A program made the translations under genes and the position numbers. The notes beneath the pieces are model-generated. The model saw only the letters and a list, made by a program, of their open reading frames with translations. It ran no database searches and was not told the DNA's origin. Positions 53,869 to 64,000 of a stretch of 64,000 nucleotides of DNA are shown here, one piece after another. The DNA lies in contig MU839115.1 in assembly GCA_030685235.1 (NCBI GenBank), positions 62,001 to 126,000 on the forward strand, written 5' to 3'. This stretch comes from Copromyces sp. CBS 386.78 (lineage: Eukaryota > Ascomycota > Sordariomycetes > Sordariales > Sordariaceae). Within the stretch, counting starts at the first letter, position 1, and each line of letters begins with the position of its first letter.

Positions 53869-55392
53869 TCATCCAAAATGAGGCAGCCGTGCCGGTATGA
53901 ACTCGAGCTCTGTGTTACTCTCTTCGAGTTTTGCCGTCGTGCTCTCCTTCACGCCTCCATTATGGCTCGACTTGGCTACAGGAACGTCGTTGCTCCTGAC
54001 CTCGGTAAAAGTTAGGCGTTTCGTCTCCCTCACTTCCTCCTCAGGACTCTCGCTTGTGTCATCACTTTGTGTTCTGTTCATGTGCTGCATGGGTTCGTCG
54101 GGAGTCAATCCGTGGCTAACTTCTGTTTGCTTTGGTTCCAGCCCCGGTTCCGCTTCCGGCTTCGGTACTGGCTCTGGCTTGGAAGACGCCTCTTCTTCTT
54201 TGCGCAATCCACGCTGTGCGGCCAAGCGAGACGCAGCCTGTCTCTTGCGTTCAATCTCTTCGTACTCTTCCCTCTCGGCCTGTTCTTCCTCCCGCTGCAG
54301 ATCCTCGAGCGATGGGGTCGGCAGGGCATCCTCTGAACTCGAAGTTGGGAAAATAGTGGTGTCATCGATATGGTAGGCCGAGTAGGTTGACGCCATCGTA
54401 GTCCTCGACACTGATCTCGATATGCCTGACTCCCTATCTCCGTTCGCTGGCCGTTTCCCCTTGGTGCTTCTCGTCCTGTTACTGCTTCCGTCGTCTACGC
54501 GGCCAAGGGCAACCGCAAATTCGTCGTCTAACGGTACCGCATCCTCATCGCCCTCTCCATCACTTGGGAAAATGTCGTTCCTCGATCGATACGAACTTGA
54601 CGATGTGCCCTCTGATTCGCCAGTATTACTGCGCGGCCTCAACTGTGGCGATTCCCTTGCATGTTGTGCGTGGATCCGAGTATGCTCATCATCCTCGCAG
54701 CTTGTCCCTAACAACGGCTCATTCTCATCTCTTTGCCGGCGTCCTCCCTGCTGTTGTTGTCCAGGAACAAGCGCACCGGGGTGATCTCGCAAGTTCGCCG
54801 CCGAAGGTTTGTACCTTAAAGTGCCACCGAACTTAAAGGGCAGGCGCCCCAAAAACCCCAGCGGTGCCGTCCTCGGAATGACAGTCGGATCGTCTTCGGG
54901 CAGCGAAGCCTTCCTCCTCGGTCCTCCTCTCGTCCCATAGCTCATCCCTCTCTTTCGCCTCGGCTGATCTACCACGTCCCCCGTGCCACCGGCCGCGTGT
55001 CTCCGATCGTTTCCTGTCCCCGCCAGTAAGCGATCCCAGTCCTCACCGCCCCAGCCGCTGAAAAGCCCTGCTCCTCCACCACCACTGCTGGTGGGCCCTT
55101 GATCCGCAGCGAAATCATCGTCCCAGTCGTCGTAGAAATCAAACATATACTCGGCCCTCGTCCGGTGGGCTCCGCGGTCTCGCTCGCGCGCGCGTCGGGC
55201 ACGCTCTTCACGGTCCCCGAGACATAGGCTCGTGCAGCTGTCGATGGAGTCGGCGAGAGATGAAAAGCAAGGGGTGATGTATTGGTGCTGGAAGGTCCAG
55301 ATGCCGGCGGCGGCGTTCTCGGTTACCGCCTCGGCATTGTGGGAGATCTGGTTCCAGCGCTGCCGTAGACGGGGATCTTGAATGAATGCCAT
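53869..55392 (-). CDS. Conserved fungal protein of unknown function, 507 aa
   Basis: Single exon from ATG 55392. There is no named family that I can assign. The N-terminal 90 residues look conserved: DPRLRQRWNQISHNAEA, an amphipathic segment (AGIWTFQHQYITPCFSSL), CLGDREERARRARERDRG and AEYMFDFYDDWDDDF. A second block near residues 120-215 has GWGGEDWDRLLAGTG, GDVVDQPRRKRGMSYGTRGG, DPTVIPRTAPLGFLGRLPFKFGG and TLRYKPSAANLRDHPG; from memory the same blocks occur in other filamentous ascomycetes. The remaining 290 residues are disordered, acidic and Ser-rich, with a coiled stretch REEEQAEREEYEEIERKRQAASRLAAQRG near 375-400. No membrane helix or catalytic motif is evident. Confidence 0.85.
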   Translation of the reverse strand: MAFIQDPRLRQRWNQISHNAEAVTENAAAGIWTFQHQYITPCFSSLADSIDSCTSLCLGDREERARRARERDRGAHRTRAEYMFDFYDDWDDDFAADQGPTSSGGGGAGLFSGWGGEDWDRLLAGTGNDRRHAAGGTGDVVDQPRRKRGMSYGTRGGPRRKASLPEDDPTVIPRTAPLGFLGRLPFKFGGTLRYKPSAANLRDHPGALVPGQQQQGGRRQRDENEPLLGTSCEDDEHTRIHAQHARESPQLRPRSNTGESEGTSSSSYRSRNDIFPSDGEGDEDAVPLDDEFAVALGRVDDGSSNRTRSTKGKRPANGDRESGISRSVSRTTMASTYSAYHIDDTTIFPTSSSEDALPTPSLEDLQREEEQAEREEYEEIERKRQAASRLAAQRGLRKEEEASSKPEPVPKPEAEPGLEPKQTEVSHGLTPDEPMQHMNRTQSDDTSESPEEEVRETKRLTFTEVRSNDVPVAKSSHNGGVKESTTAKLEESNTELEFIPARLPHFG

Positions 55393-57142
55393 CGTGCACG
55401 GTACGTGTGAATGTGATCGATCGGCCAGGGCAGACCGTAGCTGTGTTGTGTAAGAGGATGAAAGTCGATTTTCGATTCCGTGTTAATCTGTTATTGGGTG
55501 CCGAAGACGGAAGCAAAGGTCGCTATCAGATGCGCGGCCCGCGCCTGAATTGGGCTGGGAGAGGATATAAAGAGTCTGAAAGTTTAAAGTGACGATATGT
55601 TATCGGTCGACTCATTCGAGGCAACGGTTCAATGGGTGGAGGAATTGAACTGTCAAATCTGGCTGGAATGTGTATTCGTCTGCATGGGGTCCGGCGACTG
55701 GATTGTGAAGTCAATCTGTCGTGTTCGGCACAGCCCACCAGCGTAGAGGGCAATAACAGAAGGGTTCGTGTCTTCGTCAACAATCCGCCTTTCACGAGTT
55801 TTTGGAGACGTTTGCGCTGGTAAAATGATAAAGTGAATAAGGAGTTGAAGTATGCAGGATCACAAGCAATCCGCAATGTTTCAGGTCTTCCCGTGCTATT
55901 GCCGCCTTCTGGTGGTGGTTGTGCTATCCCATGTTCGGCCTTTTAGCCCGTATCAAATTGGTGTGCGTATGATGCAGCTGAACTCGCCGGGTAGAAACAG
56001 CCTCGACCGGATACCGGTACGGTAAATTCCGCATTCAATCGAGGGGTAAACTGGGAGCCTGGTCCGTTGTCGTCGGCAAGCGCATGTCTTGCGTGGAACG
56101 TCGAGGATACCGTAGACAGAAATGAGGGAGAGATGGTTGGTGTACGGAGAAATCCCCCGAAGTCCATCCATCCTTTTGTTGCAAGCAGAAAGACTGACAC
56201 TGCTATTTCAGTCAGTAGTGGAAAATTGTTAGGCTCGGGCATCAAGGGTTCCAGCCTTCCAACACTGCAAGCTGCAGCCGTACCTACTCTTTAACATGAA
56301 AACAAATGCTCAGGGGAAAGGGGGGCGCTAAGGTACTGCCGATATGCGGGGTTGTTGAAGCCAAGTTGACGGGAATGGGAGAACATCGATTGGCACACGG
56401 GCACGTTCATCGGACTGCAACAGCTTGAGATATACCGGTAAATCATCAAAGCTCAATTTAGGTAGGTCATCAAAAGCACCGAGACTCTCCTGTGACCGCT
56501 GTAATTCTTCACTAGAGAACTCTACGCTAATACGGTAATGTTGTTACCTCTACCGACGGGATTCATGCCAGTCGGTATCTCCTGGATAAACTGCTAGGTT
56601 GAGATAGTCCACTACCCAATGGTGAGGCTGACAGATTTCCTGTTTGGAGTTGGTGCCAAAACCACTGGACAGCCCAAAACGTACCGGACAGCTATAACCC
56701 TAAAAATCTATACAAAAAATCGTCGAATGCAGTACTGAGGAATGGGAGGAAATCGGTGGAATTTCGAATAAAACCTCAACTTTCCCAACCATTAACAAGC
56801 GGAAACAACCTCAATATTCAGGAAAGGCTTTTCATAGCCCCAAAAAGGATTTACCAAATTTCTATCTTGGTGCAGGCAGTTTTCGTCATGAAATTCCAAT
56901 TTCCTCTTTTCTCTCATACACATTTCAGGGTTATCTTCGTCCGGTAGGTTTTGGGGTGTCCGGCGGTTTGGCACCATCTCCGTGCAGCAGAGTTGGGGAA
57001 CAGACAGGAAATCTGTCAGCCTCACCAACGGGTAAGTATATCGACAGCCAAGTCGTAACCTCGTATGTTTTACTACATACCCTTTAACCCGAGCCGTTCT
57101 CGAGGGACCGAAACCCTGGAACATGGGCATGCCGATATCCAT
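55393..57142. other. Intergenic, 1.75 kb
   Basis: The part next to 55393 is the promoter of the minus-strand gene starting at 55392; the far end is the 3' region of taxilin. Frames of 60-116 codons exist on both strands but lack family resemblance or supporting splice structure. Nothing is called. Confidence 0.5.
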
Positions 57143-59082
57143 CTAGCAAAGTTGATACGCGCCATTAGCGGTAAGGGCGGCCTTGGTGGCAACGGGGGCA
57201 GGAGCGGGAGCAGGAGGGGGCGGCCGCTCGGGCCCGTACGGCTGGGGTTGATGATGCTGCTGCATCTGCTGCTCGTCCTCAGTTTCATCGTCGTACTCAT
57301 CGCCCTCGTCACTCACTTCCTCATCTCCTTCTTCGTCGTACTCGTCTTCGTACTCGCTCTCGTCCCCCTCAAGCTCTCCTTCACCTTCCGCATAGCCCGT
57401 TTCAACCGCGCCAGCCAGCCCTTGCGGAATCCCTCGGCCCTGCTGCTGCATCTGTTTAATGATGCCATTCAGCTTCTCGCACTTTTTCTTGAGGTCCTCG
57501 ATCTCGGCCAAGTACTTGTTCCGCTCCTCCGCCATCTTGAGGATGTTGCCATTCACCTGCTCGTGCTTTCTCTTGAGGTTCTCGTTTTCCCTCTCGAGGC
57601 GTTTTGTCTTCTTAGACATATCCTCCATTTCCTTGCGGAATGTAAGAAATAAGTCGTTGCTATTGTTCAACGTGTCCTCAACCTAGCCAAGCTGTCAGCC
57701 TTCTTCATCCCCACTCCATCTCGGTACCATCATCGGCTAGTACAGACCTGCTTGAACTTATCCACGTAGACATTGAGTTGTTGCCTCAGTTCCGTCTCCG
57801 TCTTTGAGAAGGTCTGCACCTGGGCGTTCAGCTGCCTTGATCTCACCAATTCGGCCTCATAGTTTTTCTTTTCACGCTCGAACCGAGCGAGGTTGTATTG
57901 GACTTCGAGCTCCTTGGTCCGCATTTGCGCATGGAAGTGGAGTTCCCTCAGCTCGTACTGTTCAATCAGAGACTTGAACCGCTGGCGAAAGCTGGTGACA
58001 GTGAGCAAGTGTGACTTTAGAACCAAACAAGAGAAAGGGCCGTTACTAACAATTCATCCATTTCCATGTCCACTACTTGCTTGCGCGGATTTTCCTTTTC
58101 TTCCTGATAGTCGTCCATTCGACGAAGAAGAGCAGAGTACCTCTCATCCCATGAGTTCTGACTTCGAACCTGCGTATCCGATAACGTCTTGTTCTCGTTC
58201 TAGGTAGGAGAGTTTGTCAGTACCCTGAACGCTACTTTACCACACCTGTGATCCCATACCTTGAGCTTGTTGTTCTCTTTTTGCAGCTCGCGGCAGAGCT
58301 TCTCAAGCTTCTCCTTGAGCGATGTTGTCTTGTTGAGTTCGTTGCGGCTGTTGTCCTTGTCCTTCTGTAGCTGGTCACCTCGTTTCTTGTTCTTGATGCT
58401 TTCACGTTCGAGCCTTTTCATCTCAGCCAGCAAGTCCGCACATCGTTTGGTCAGATGATCAATCTTTTGGAAATCGTTCATCCGCGAGGTCTGGCTGTGT
58501 AGCTCCCTACTAGCCTTCTTGACCTCTCGTTCTGCGCATGGCTCGCTGTCAGCGCCTTCTCTTTCATTCGACGTCCAAGAGAGCCCGTTTTAGAAAAGCC
58601 CCTCTATACTTTTCAGCCCGCCTACGTCCCGATCGAAACAGGAGAGTGGTCTGAAGACATGCAGCAAAGGTTGACTGAGGAGGTTCGGTCAACGACTGTC
58701 GAGTGTTTCTGAGCCTTTCGCCCCCCTTATCGACCCCATCACATCCGTCATTGCCCTCCAAGCACCCAGCAGGGAGTAAGGACAAACACGCACCTATTTC
58801 GGCCTCCTGGTCCTTTTCGCCAGCGGCATCTTGCTCAAGCTGTGTGATCCTGGCAGCAATAAGCTTGCTGGCCTCGTTCGGCTCGGGTGCCTTCTTCGGT
58901 TTGCCCTTTTTGCTCGCCATGTTTGCGGGGGGCGCAGGAGCCGGCCGGGTCTCATGGGCATGGTTCGGGTGGCCGTTCGTGGCGGGAGGGGGGTCGACCG
59001 GATGGTTTGCGGATCCATTGCTCATGGGTGTCGCTGGTCGAGGGCCGGTTGTTGCAGTGGCCGGAGGATTGGCGCTTGACAT
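57143..59082 (-). CDS. Taxilin-family coiled-coil protein, 497 aa
   Basis: Five exons: 59082-58794, 58531-58260, 58199-58051, 57991-57748 and 57682-57143. Introns are 262, 60, 59 and 65 bp, and all phases agree. The true ATG is at 59082 (MSSANPPATAT). A disordered Pro/Ala/Asn-rich start is followed by KKGKPKKAPEPNEASKLIAARITQLEQD. A near-continuous coiled coil follows from about residue 80 to 400, with the taxilin blocks KTTSLKEKLEKLCRELQKENN, RFKSLIEQYELRELHF and FLTFRKEMEDMSKKTKRLE. The tail is strongly acidic (about 40 residues of Glu/Asp with Tyr) and then Gln/Pro-rich. Taxilins bind free syntaxins and NAC in animals and are linked to vesicle traffic; the fungal role is little known. Confidence 0.92.
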
Positions 59083-60534
59083 TGTCAGGGGACTGGCCTT
59101 GATGACGGAAACAGGCTTGTGGTCGGCAGTGACCCCTCCGACTGGCAATGTCAACAGATTATCGGTTGCAAAAGGCTTGCGTGTGCACTGCAGTGGTGCG
59201 TTTCTGCTAGCCTTGCCGCTTCGCCGTCGTCGTCAGTGTATATTGATCTTGTGCGCGCACAATAGAGAAATTGTATGTGTTGTTGTATGAAAGTTGTGTA
59301 GTCGAGTCGTTGCGTATTCGGGCGGCCGGGGCGGCGGCAGTCGTCGAGATGATGGCTGCGGAAGACTTTGATGTTTGGGAAAGGACGACCAGATCGCTAT
59401 GGCGTCGGTTAATCTGACGGAGCGCGCGAATTGGATGACAGGTTCCGCTGCGTTTCAACAGGCGGCAGGTACCTGCTCTCGGGCTTCGGGGCGTCCAGCA
59501 CGGACTATAAAACTGAAATCCAGTGCTCCCGCCTTCCCTTTCATGCGATCGCTACACCTGTATGGATATTACCTGTATTGATATTACAATGTGAGAGAGG
59601 AAGATGGAAGGTACCTTAGGACTCTTTGGTTGTTATCCACATTTTACTCCTAGTTGTTTTATTAAGAACAGATGAAGCCCGCGAGGAACCAAACGACGTT
59701 ATCATCTTCATTTCATCCGTGGCCCGCCGTGCATCGACCTCATATGTACAATGAGCATGTGGTAGTGTAGGCATTGACATGCTGCTCGGGGCCTCGGGCA
59801 GTGCTCACAAACATTTCACCTCACATTCGTCAGATGCCGGTTGCCGCTCTTACTGTTGACTTCCAGAAAGATCAACATTGAAGACACAAGACCCCTTTCC
59901 TTTACCAGACATATGGTACTTGTATACTACTGTAGCAGAGAGTTGGTATGGACGGTTGAGTGTGTAAAAGCCTAGGAGCTTATAATCAGGCTTACAGTAC
60001 CTCTCGTGTAGAGGTATACCTGTACGTGTAAGATGTCACTGAGGTTACGGGCAAATAGACAAGTACTTCTTCGTGGTGCCTAGAAAGCAACGATGAAGCG
60101 CTGACAAATCATATCCTTTCAAGTACCTTACTAACAATATATGTCCGGGCAGGCTACTCATTGGTTCAAGATCAGCCGTGCAGCCCAGCGTTGTCCGTCG
60201 TCCCCTCAGCCCCACTATTCCCGACCCTGCCGAGCACGGTCCAGTTCAGTTCCAAGTTTTCCACTTGATTCATTCCGAGGGAAGCGGCGGGGTGCTGAGG
60301 GGCGACGGAGTCAGTCACCACCCCGGCCGCTCTGCCGCTGTGGCAGGCAGGCCTAGCTCCGCGTCAGCTCCGTTCCAACTGCCGCCAAACCGAACGCCTG
60401 AACTTGCACGCATCCATCAAGTAAGGTATCATCACCAACATCATCGCCCTTTCTAGTCGCCCTGCATAGTGCAACCTCCAAACCGGCCTCGGATTTCTGC
60501 CAGCACTCGGGTATTCTCTCCTGCGACCAAAACG
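59083..60534. other. Divergent promoter region
   Basis: This lies between divergent starts at 59082 (minus) and 60535 (plus) and holds both promoters. The 60430-60534 part is the cym1 leader. No gene or RNA is recognised. Confidence 0.55.
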
Positions 60535-63500
60535 ATGCTGCGCAACGCGACCAAAGGCGCAGCGCGCCGCGCCGTCACCGAGCTTTCCCAGTACCCGAAA
60601 CCCGGCGAGAAACTCCACGGCTTCACCCTTCTCCGGTCAAAGCATGTCCCAGAGCTGGAATTGACTGCTTTGCACTTGCAACACGACAAGACCGGAGCAG
60701 AGCATTTGCACATTGCCCGTGACGACAGCAACAATGTCTTCTCGATTGGCTTCAAGACGAATCCCCCAGACGACACCGGTGTCCCTCATATCCTGGAGCA
60801 CACCACTCTGTGTGGCAGTCAAAAGTATGCGAACCCGGACGGCCGGCATCGCCTGGATCATTTGCGCTGACATGGATTTTCATCCAGGTTTCCCATCCGA
60901 GACCCTTTTTTCAAGATGCTTCCGCGCACGCTTTCGAATTTCATGAACGCCTTTACAGCATCGGACCACACCTTCTACCCGTTCGCCACCACCAATGCCC
61001 AAGACTTCAAGAACCTCATGTCGGTCTACCTCGACGCAACTCTGCACCCTCTCTTGAATGAGACGGACTTCACACAGGAAGGATGGCGCATTGGGCCCGA
61101 GAACCCCCAGGCCCTTGTTGCGGCTGAGGGCAACGCAAAGCCCGAAGACAGGAAGCTTGTCTTCAAGGGTGTGGTGTATAACGAGATGAAGGGCCAGATG
61201 TCTGATGCCGCCTACCTCTTCTGGATCCGGTTCCAAGACCACATTTTCCCTGACATCAATAACTCTGGTGGTGACCCCCAGAAGATCACAGATTTGACCT
61301 ACGAACAGCTCAAGAAGTTCCATGCTGATCACTACCACCCGAGCAACTCCAAGGTCTTCACATACGGCGACATGCCGTTGGAGGATCACTTGAAGGAGAT
61401 TGGTGCCCAGCTCGACGCTTTTGACAAGATCCGACCTGATGTGGCGAACCATAGCCCCATCGACCTTAGCAGTGGCCCTCGGGAAGTCAAGCTCTATGGG
61501 CCTATTGACCCTCTTGTTGACGCCAATAAGCAGTTCAAGACTTCCGTTTCGTGGGTTCTGGGTGAAACCAGCAACGTTGTGGAGTCCTTCTCGCTGGCCC
61601 TTATTTCTGCTCTGCTCATGGATGGTTATGGCTCGCCTCTCTACAAGGGACTGATTGAATCCGGACTAGGAACGGACTGGAGCCCTAACACAGGGTACGA
61701 CAGTTCGGGCAAGCTTGGTATCTTCTCCATTGGTCTAAGCGGTGTTCAGGAAGAAGATGTGCCCAAGGTCAAGGCCAAGGTGCAGGAGATTTTGCGCAAC
61801 ATGCGGGACAAGGGTTTTGAGAGATCAAAGATTGATGGCTATCTCCATCAGCTTGAGCTCGGACTTAAGCACAAGACTGCCAATTTTGGCATGTCTTTGC
61901 TTCACCGTTTGAAGCCCAAGTGGTTTACCGGAGTAGATCCATTTGACTCTCTTGCCTGGAATGACACGATTGCTGCTTTTGAGACTGAGCTTGCCAGGGG
62001 TGGTTATCTTGAGGGTTTGATTGATAAGTATCTGATCAACGACAACACCCTATCCTTCACGATGGCGCCTTCGCCAACCTTCAGCCAGGAGCTTGCCCAA
62101 GAGGAGGAAACCCGCCTGAGCACCAAGATCTCGGAAGTCGTCAAAGCTGCTGGTAGCGAGGAGGAAGCCCGAGCTGCTCTTGAGGCGCGCGAACTTAAGT
62201 TGTTGGCCGAGCAAAGCAAGACCAACACCGAAGACCTTAGCTGCCTTCCTAGCGTGCATGTCAAGGATATTCCGCGCCAAAAGGACTCGGTTATCTTGAG
62301 ACACGATAGCACATCAAGAGTCAAGACACAGTGGCGCGAGGCTCCAACAAACGGGTTGACTTACTTCCGCGCTATCAACCAGCTTGCGAACTTGCCGGAT
62401 GAGCTCCGAAGCCTGATTCCTCTCTTTACTGATTCCATTATGCGCCTGGGTACCAAGGATATGTCCATGGAGCAGCTTGAGGATTTAATCAAGCTGAAGA
62501 CTGGAGGTGTCTCGGTCGGTTACCATTCGGCATCTCAGCCAACTGATTTCACTCGGGCCACAGAAAGCTTGGTGTTCTCCGGTATGGCATTGGATCGCCA
62601 TGTGCCAACCATGTTCGACCTCTTGCGCAAGCTGGTCGTAGAGACTAATTTTGACAGTCCTCAGGCAGCTCAACAAATTCGCCAGTTGTTGCAGGCATCG
62701 GCTGATGGCGTCGTGAACGACATTGCTTCGTCGGGACACGCTTACGCTCGGAGAGCCGCGGAAGCTGGCCTTACATGGGATTCCTTCCTCAAAGAGCAGG
62801 TCAGCGGTCTCTCGCAGGTAAAGCTGGTGACTAGCTTGGCAAGCCGGCCCGAGTCCGATTCGTTGGAGGATGTTATTGCAAAGCTCAAGCACATTCAACA
62901 GTTCGCACTGGCCGGTAACCTTCGCACCGCCATCACCTGCGACAGCGGAAGTGTCTCTGAAAACGCCAAGGCGCTCTCGAACTTTGTGAACTCGCTGCCT
63001 TCAGAAGCGGTGACTTTCCCGAGTCGGGGAGCCCCCAGGTTTACTCGTGATATTAAGGCGTTTTATCCCTTGCCCTATCAGGTTTACTATGGCGCCTTGG
63101 CTCTCCCTACGGTTTCTTACACGTCTTCCGAGGGTGCCCCTCTCCAGATTCTCTCGCAGCTCTTGACCCACAAGCACTTGCATCACGAGATCCGTGAGAA
63201 GGGCGGTGCCTACGGTGGCGGATCTTACGCCCGCCCTCTTGACGGTATCTTTGGCTTCTACTCGTACCGCGACCCGAACCCCGTCAACACGCTCAAGATC
63301 ATGCAGAATGCTGGTCAGTGGGCGGTTGACAAGAAGTGGACTGATCGGGATCTTGAAGATGCCAAGATCTCTGTCTTCCAGGGCGTTGACGCTCCCAAGG
63401 CTGTCAACGAAGAAGGCATGGCCCAGTTCCTCTATGGTATCACCGATGAGATGAAGCAGAAACGCCGCGAAGAACTCTTGGATGTTACCAAGGATCAGGT

Positions 63501-63636
63501 CCGGGAGGTGGCGCAGAAATATGTTGTCAAGGCTCTTGACGACGCCTCTGAGCGCGTCGTATTCCTTGGCGAGAAGCGGGACTGGGTCGACAATTCTTGG
63601 GCGGTCAACGAGATGGACATCAACGGTTCCGCTTAG
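60535..63636 (+). CDS. cym1: Mitochondrial presequence protease Cym1/PreP (M16C), 1012 aa
   Basis: Two exons: 60535-60824 and 60888-63636 (intron 63 bp), joining [19 protein letters not shown]. The enzyme sits in the mitochondrial matrix or intermembrane space and degrades cleaved presequences and other short peptides. The start [17 protein letters not shown] is a basic amphipathic targeting peptide. The inverted zinc motif HILEH is at residues 85-89, and a downstream GVVYNEMKG block follows from the N-terminal half. A Glu/Ala-rich coiled hinge near 500-545 links the two halves. The C-terminal half has [20 protein letters not shown], the Arg/Tyr substrate-binding block. Length and order equal the known fungal enzymes. 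No defect is seen. Confidence 0.96.
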
Positions 63637-63873
63637 ACCACTTCATCAACTTCGGTCGTGTTCCGCTGTTGATGAGGTGGGCGGTCTTGTATTTGTAAAG
63701 TGATATGTTGAATGATACCCTCCTCCAATACAAAAGGGACAATGAGGCAGCGCGCACCCAGTGGGCTGCAACGACATTCGGCTCCAATCAGCGCTCCAAT
63801 TTCCCGGCTGTATACTGATCAAAGGTTTTAGGTTTTTGTTCCACTACTGTTCTTTGTTTTCTCCCCTTTCTCA

Positions 63874-64000
63874 TCAAACAGCGCCAGCTACGATACGCTT
63901 CAACGCCTGCTCAGTGGCGTTGATGCCACAAAACGGTGCGAGATCAAAGGTGACAGGGAATCGGCGTTCTGCGCCTTGAGGCCCGGCCGAGGGCTCGTTC
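63874..64000 (-). CDS. 3' end of an unidentified gene (partial, 41 codons visible)
   Basis: On the minus strand a frame open to the window edge ends at TGA 63876-63874. It reads NEPSAGPQGAERRFPVTFDL then APFCGINATEQALKRIVAGAV. Its composition is protein-like and it converges with cym1. The spacing (237 bp) suits a 3' end. I cannot name it; the rest lies beyond 64000. Confidence 0.55.
   Translation of the reverse strand, partial: NEPSAGPQGAERRFPVTFDLAPFCGINATEQALKRIVAGAV

Overview
The window is nuclear DNA of a filamentous ascomycete. Genes carry short spliceosomal introns (mostly 52-82 bp) with GTRNGT-type donors, CTRAY-like branch sites and YAG acceptors. GC content is moderate, intergenic spaces are long, and the proteins look like Sordariomycete homologues. 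A member of the Sordariales (Neurospora/Sordaria relatives) is the best guess; the genus cannot be fixed from the sequence alone. The window is assembled scaffold with one 10-N gap at 26970-26979.

Layout: a single-pass membrane protein with a cysteine-rich ectodomain (2.1-4.0 kb, +); TREX-2 mRNA-export scaffold Sac3 (4.6-9.5, -); a TPR/F-box/LRR ubiquitin-ligase adaptor (10.7-13.6, -); an MFS transporter of the SV2/SVOP-like type (14.4-16.3, +); ER J-protein Erj5 (16.6-17.8, -); a 1492-residue acidic repeat protein (18.7-23.3, -); a 4.7-kb gene-poor stretch with the gap; ESCRT-III Snf7/Vps32 (27.9-28.8, -) divergent from telomere-capping Ten1 (29.6-30.2, +); a small basic-tailed fungal protein (31.3-31.9, -); a gene-poor stretch ending at tRNA-Gly(GCC) (34.6-34.7, -); ER-shaping Ice2 (36.2-37.6, +); ZW10/Dsl1-type tether (38.7-41.6, -); a cytosolic-type M16 metalloprotease (43.2-46.5, +); an unrecognised protein (47.1-48.4, -); NatB catalytic subunit Nat3/Naa20 (49.5-50.2, +); nitronate monooxygenase (51.8-52.9, -); a conserved fungal protein of unknown role (53.9-55.4, -); taxilin (57.1-59.1, -); mitochondrial presequence protease Cym1 (60.5-63.6, +); and the 3' end of one further gene (63.9-64.0, -).

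Most genes are core housekeeping: mRNA export, ER folding and shape, ER-Golgi tethering, endosomal sorting, protein N-acetylation, peptide degradation and telomere capping. There is no operon logic, secondary-metabolite cluster, intact transposon or strongly AT-rich RIP block that I can see. Several genes act at the ER (Erj5, Ice2, ZW10), but I read this as ordinary gene order. The points most worth a second look are a Dsl1-like tryptophan/acidic loop inside the ZW10 homologue, a possible PCNA-binding (APIM) motif at the N-terminus of the TPR/F-box protein, an acidic-polyhistidine-cysteine tail on the M16 protease, and in-frame DNA repeats in the acidic protein. Exon coordinates were worked out by hand from splice signals and frame, so single-base errors are possible.
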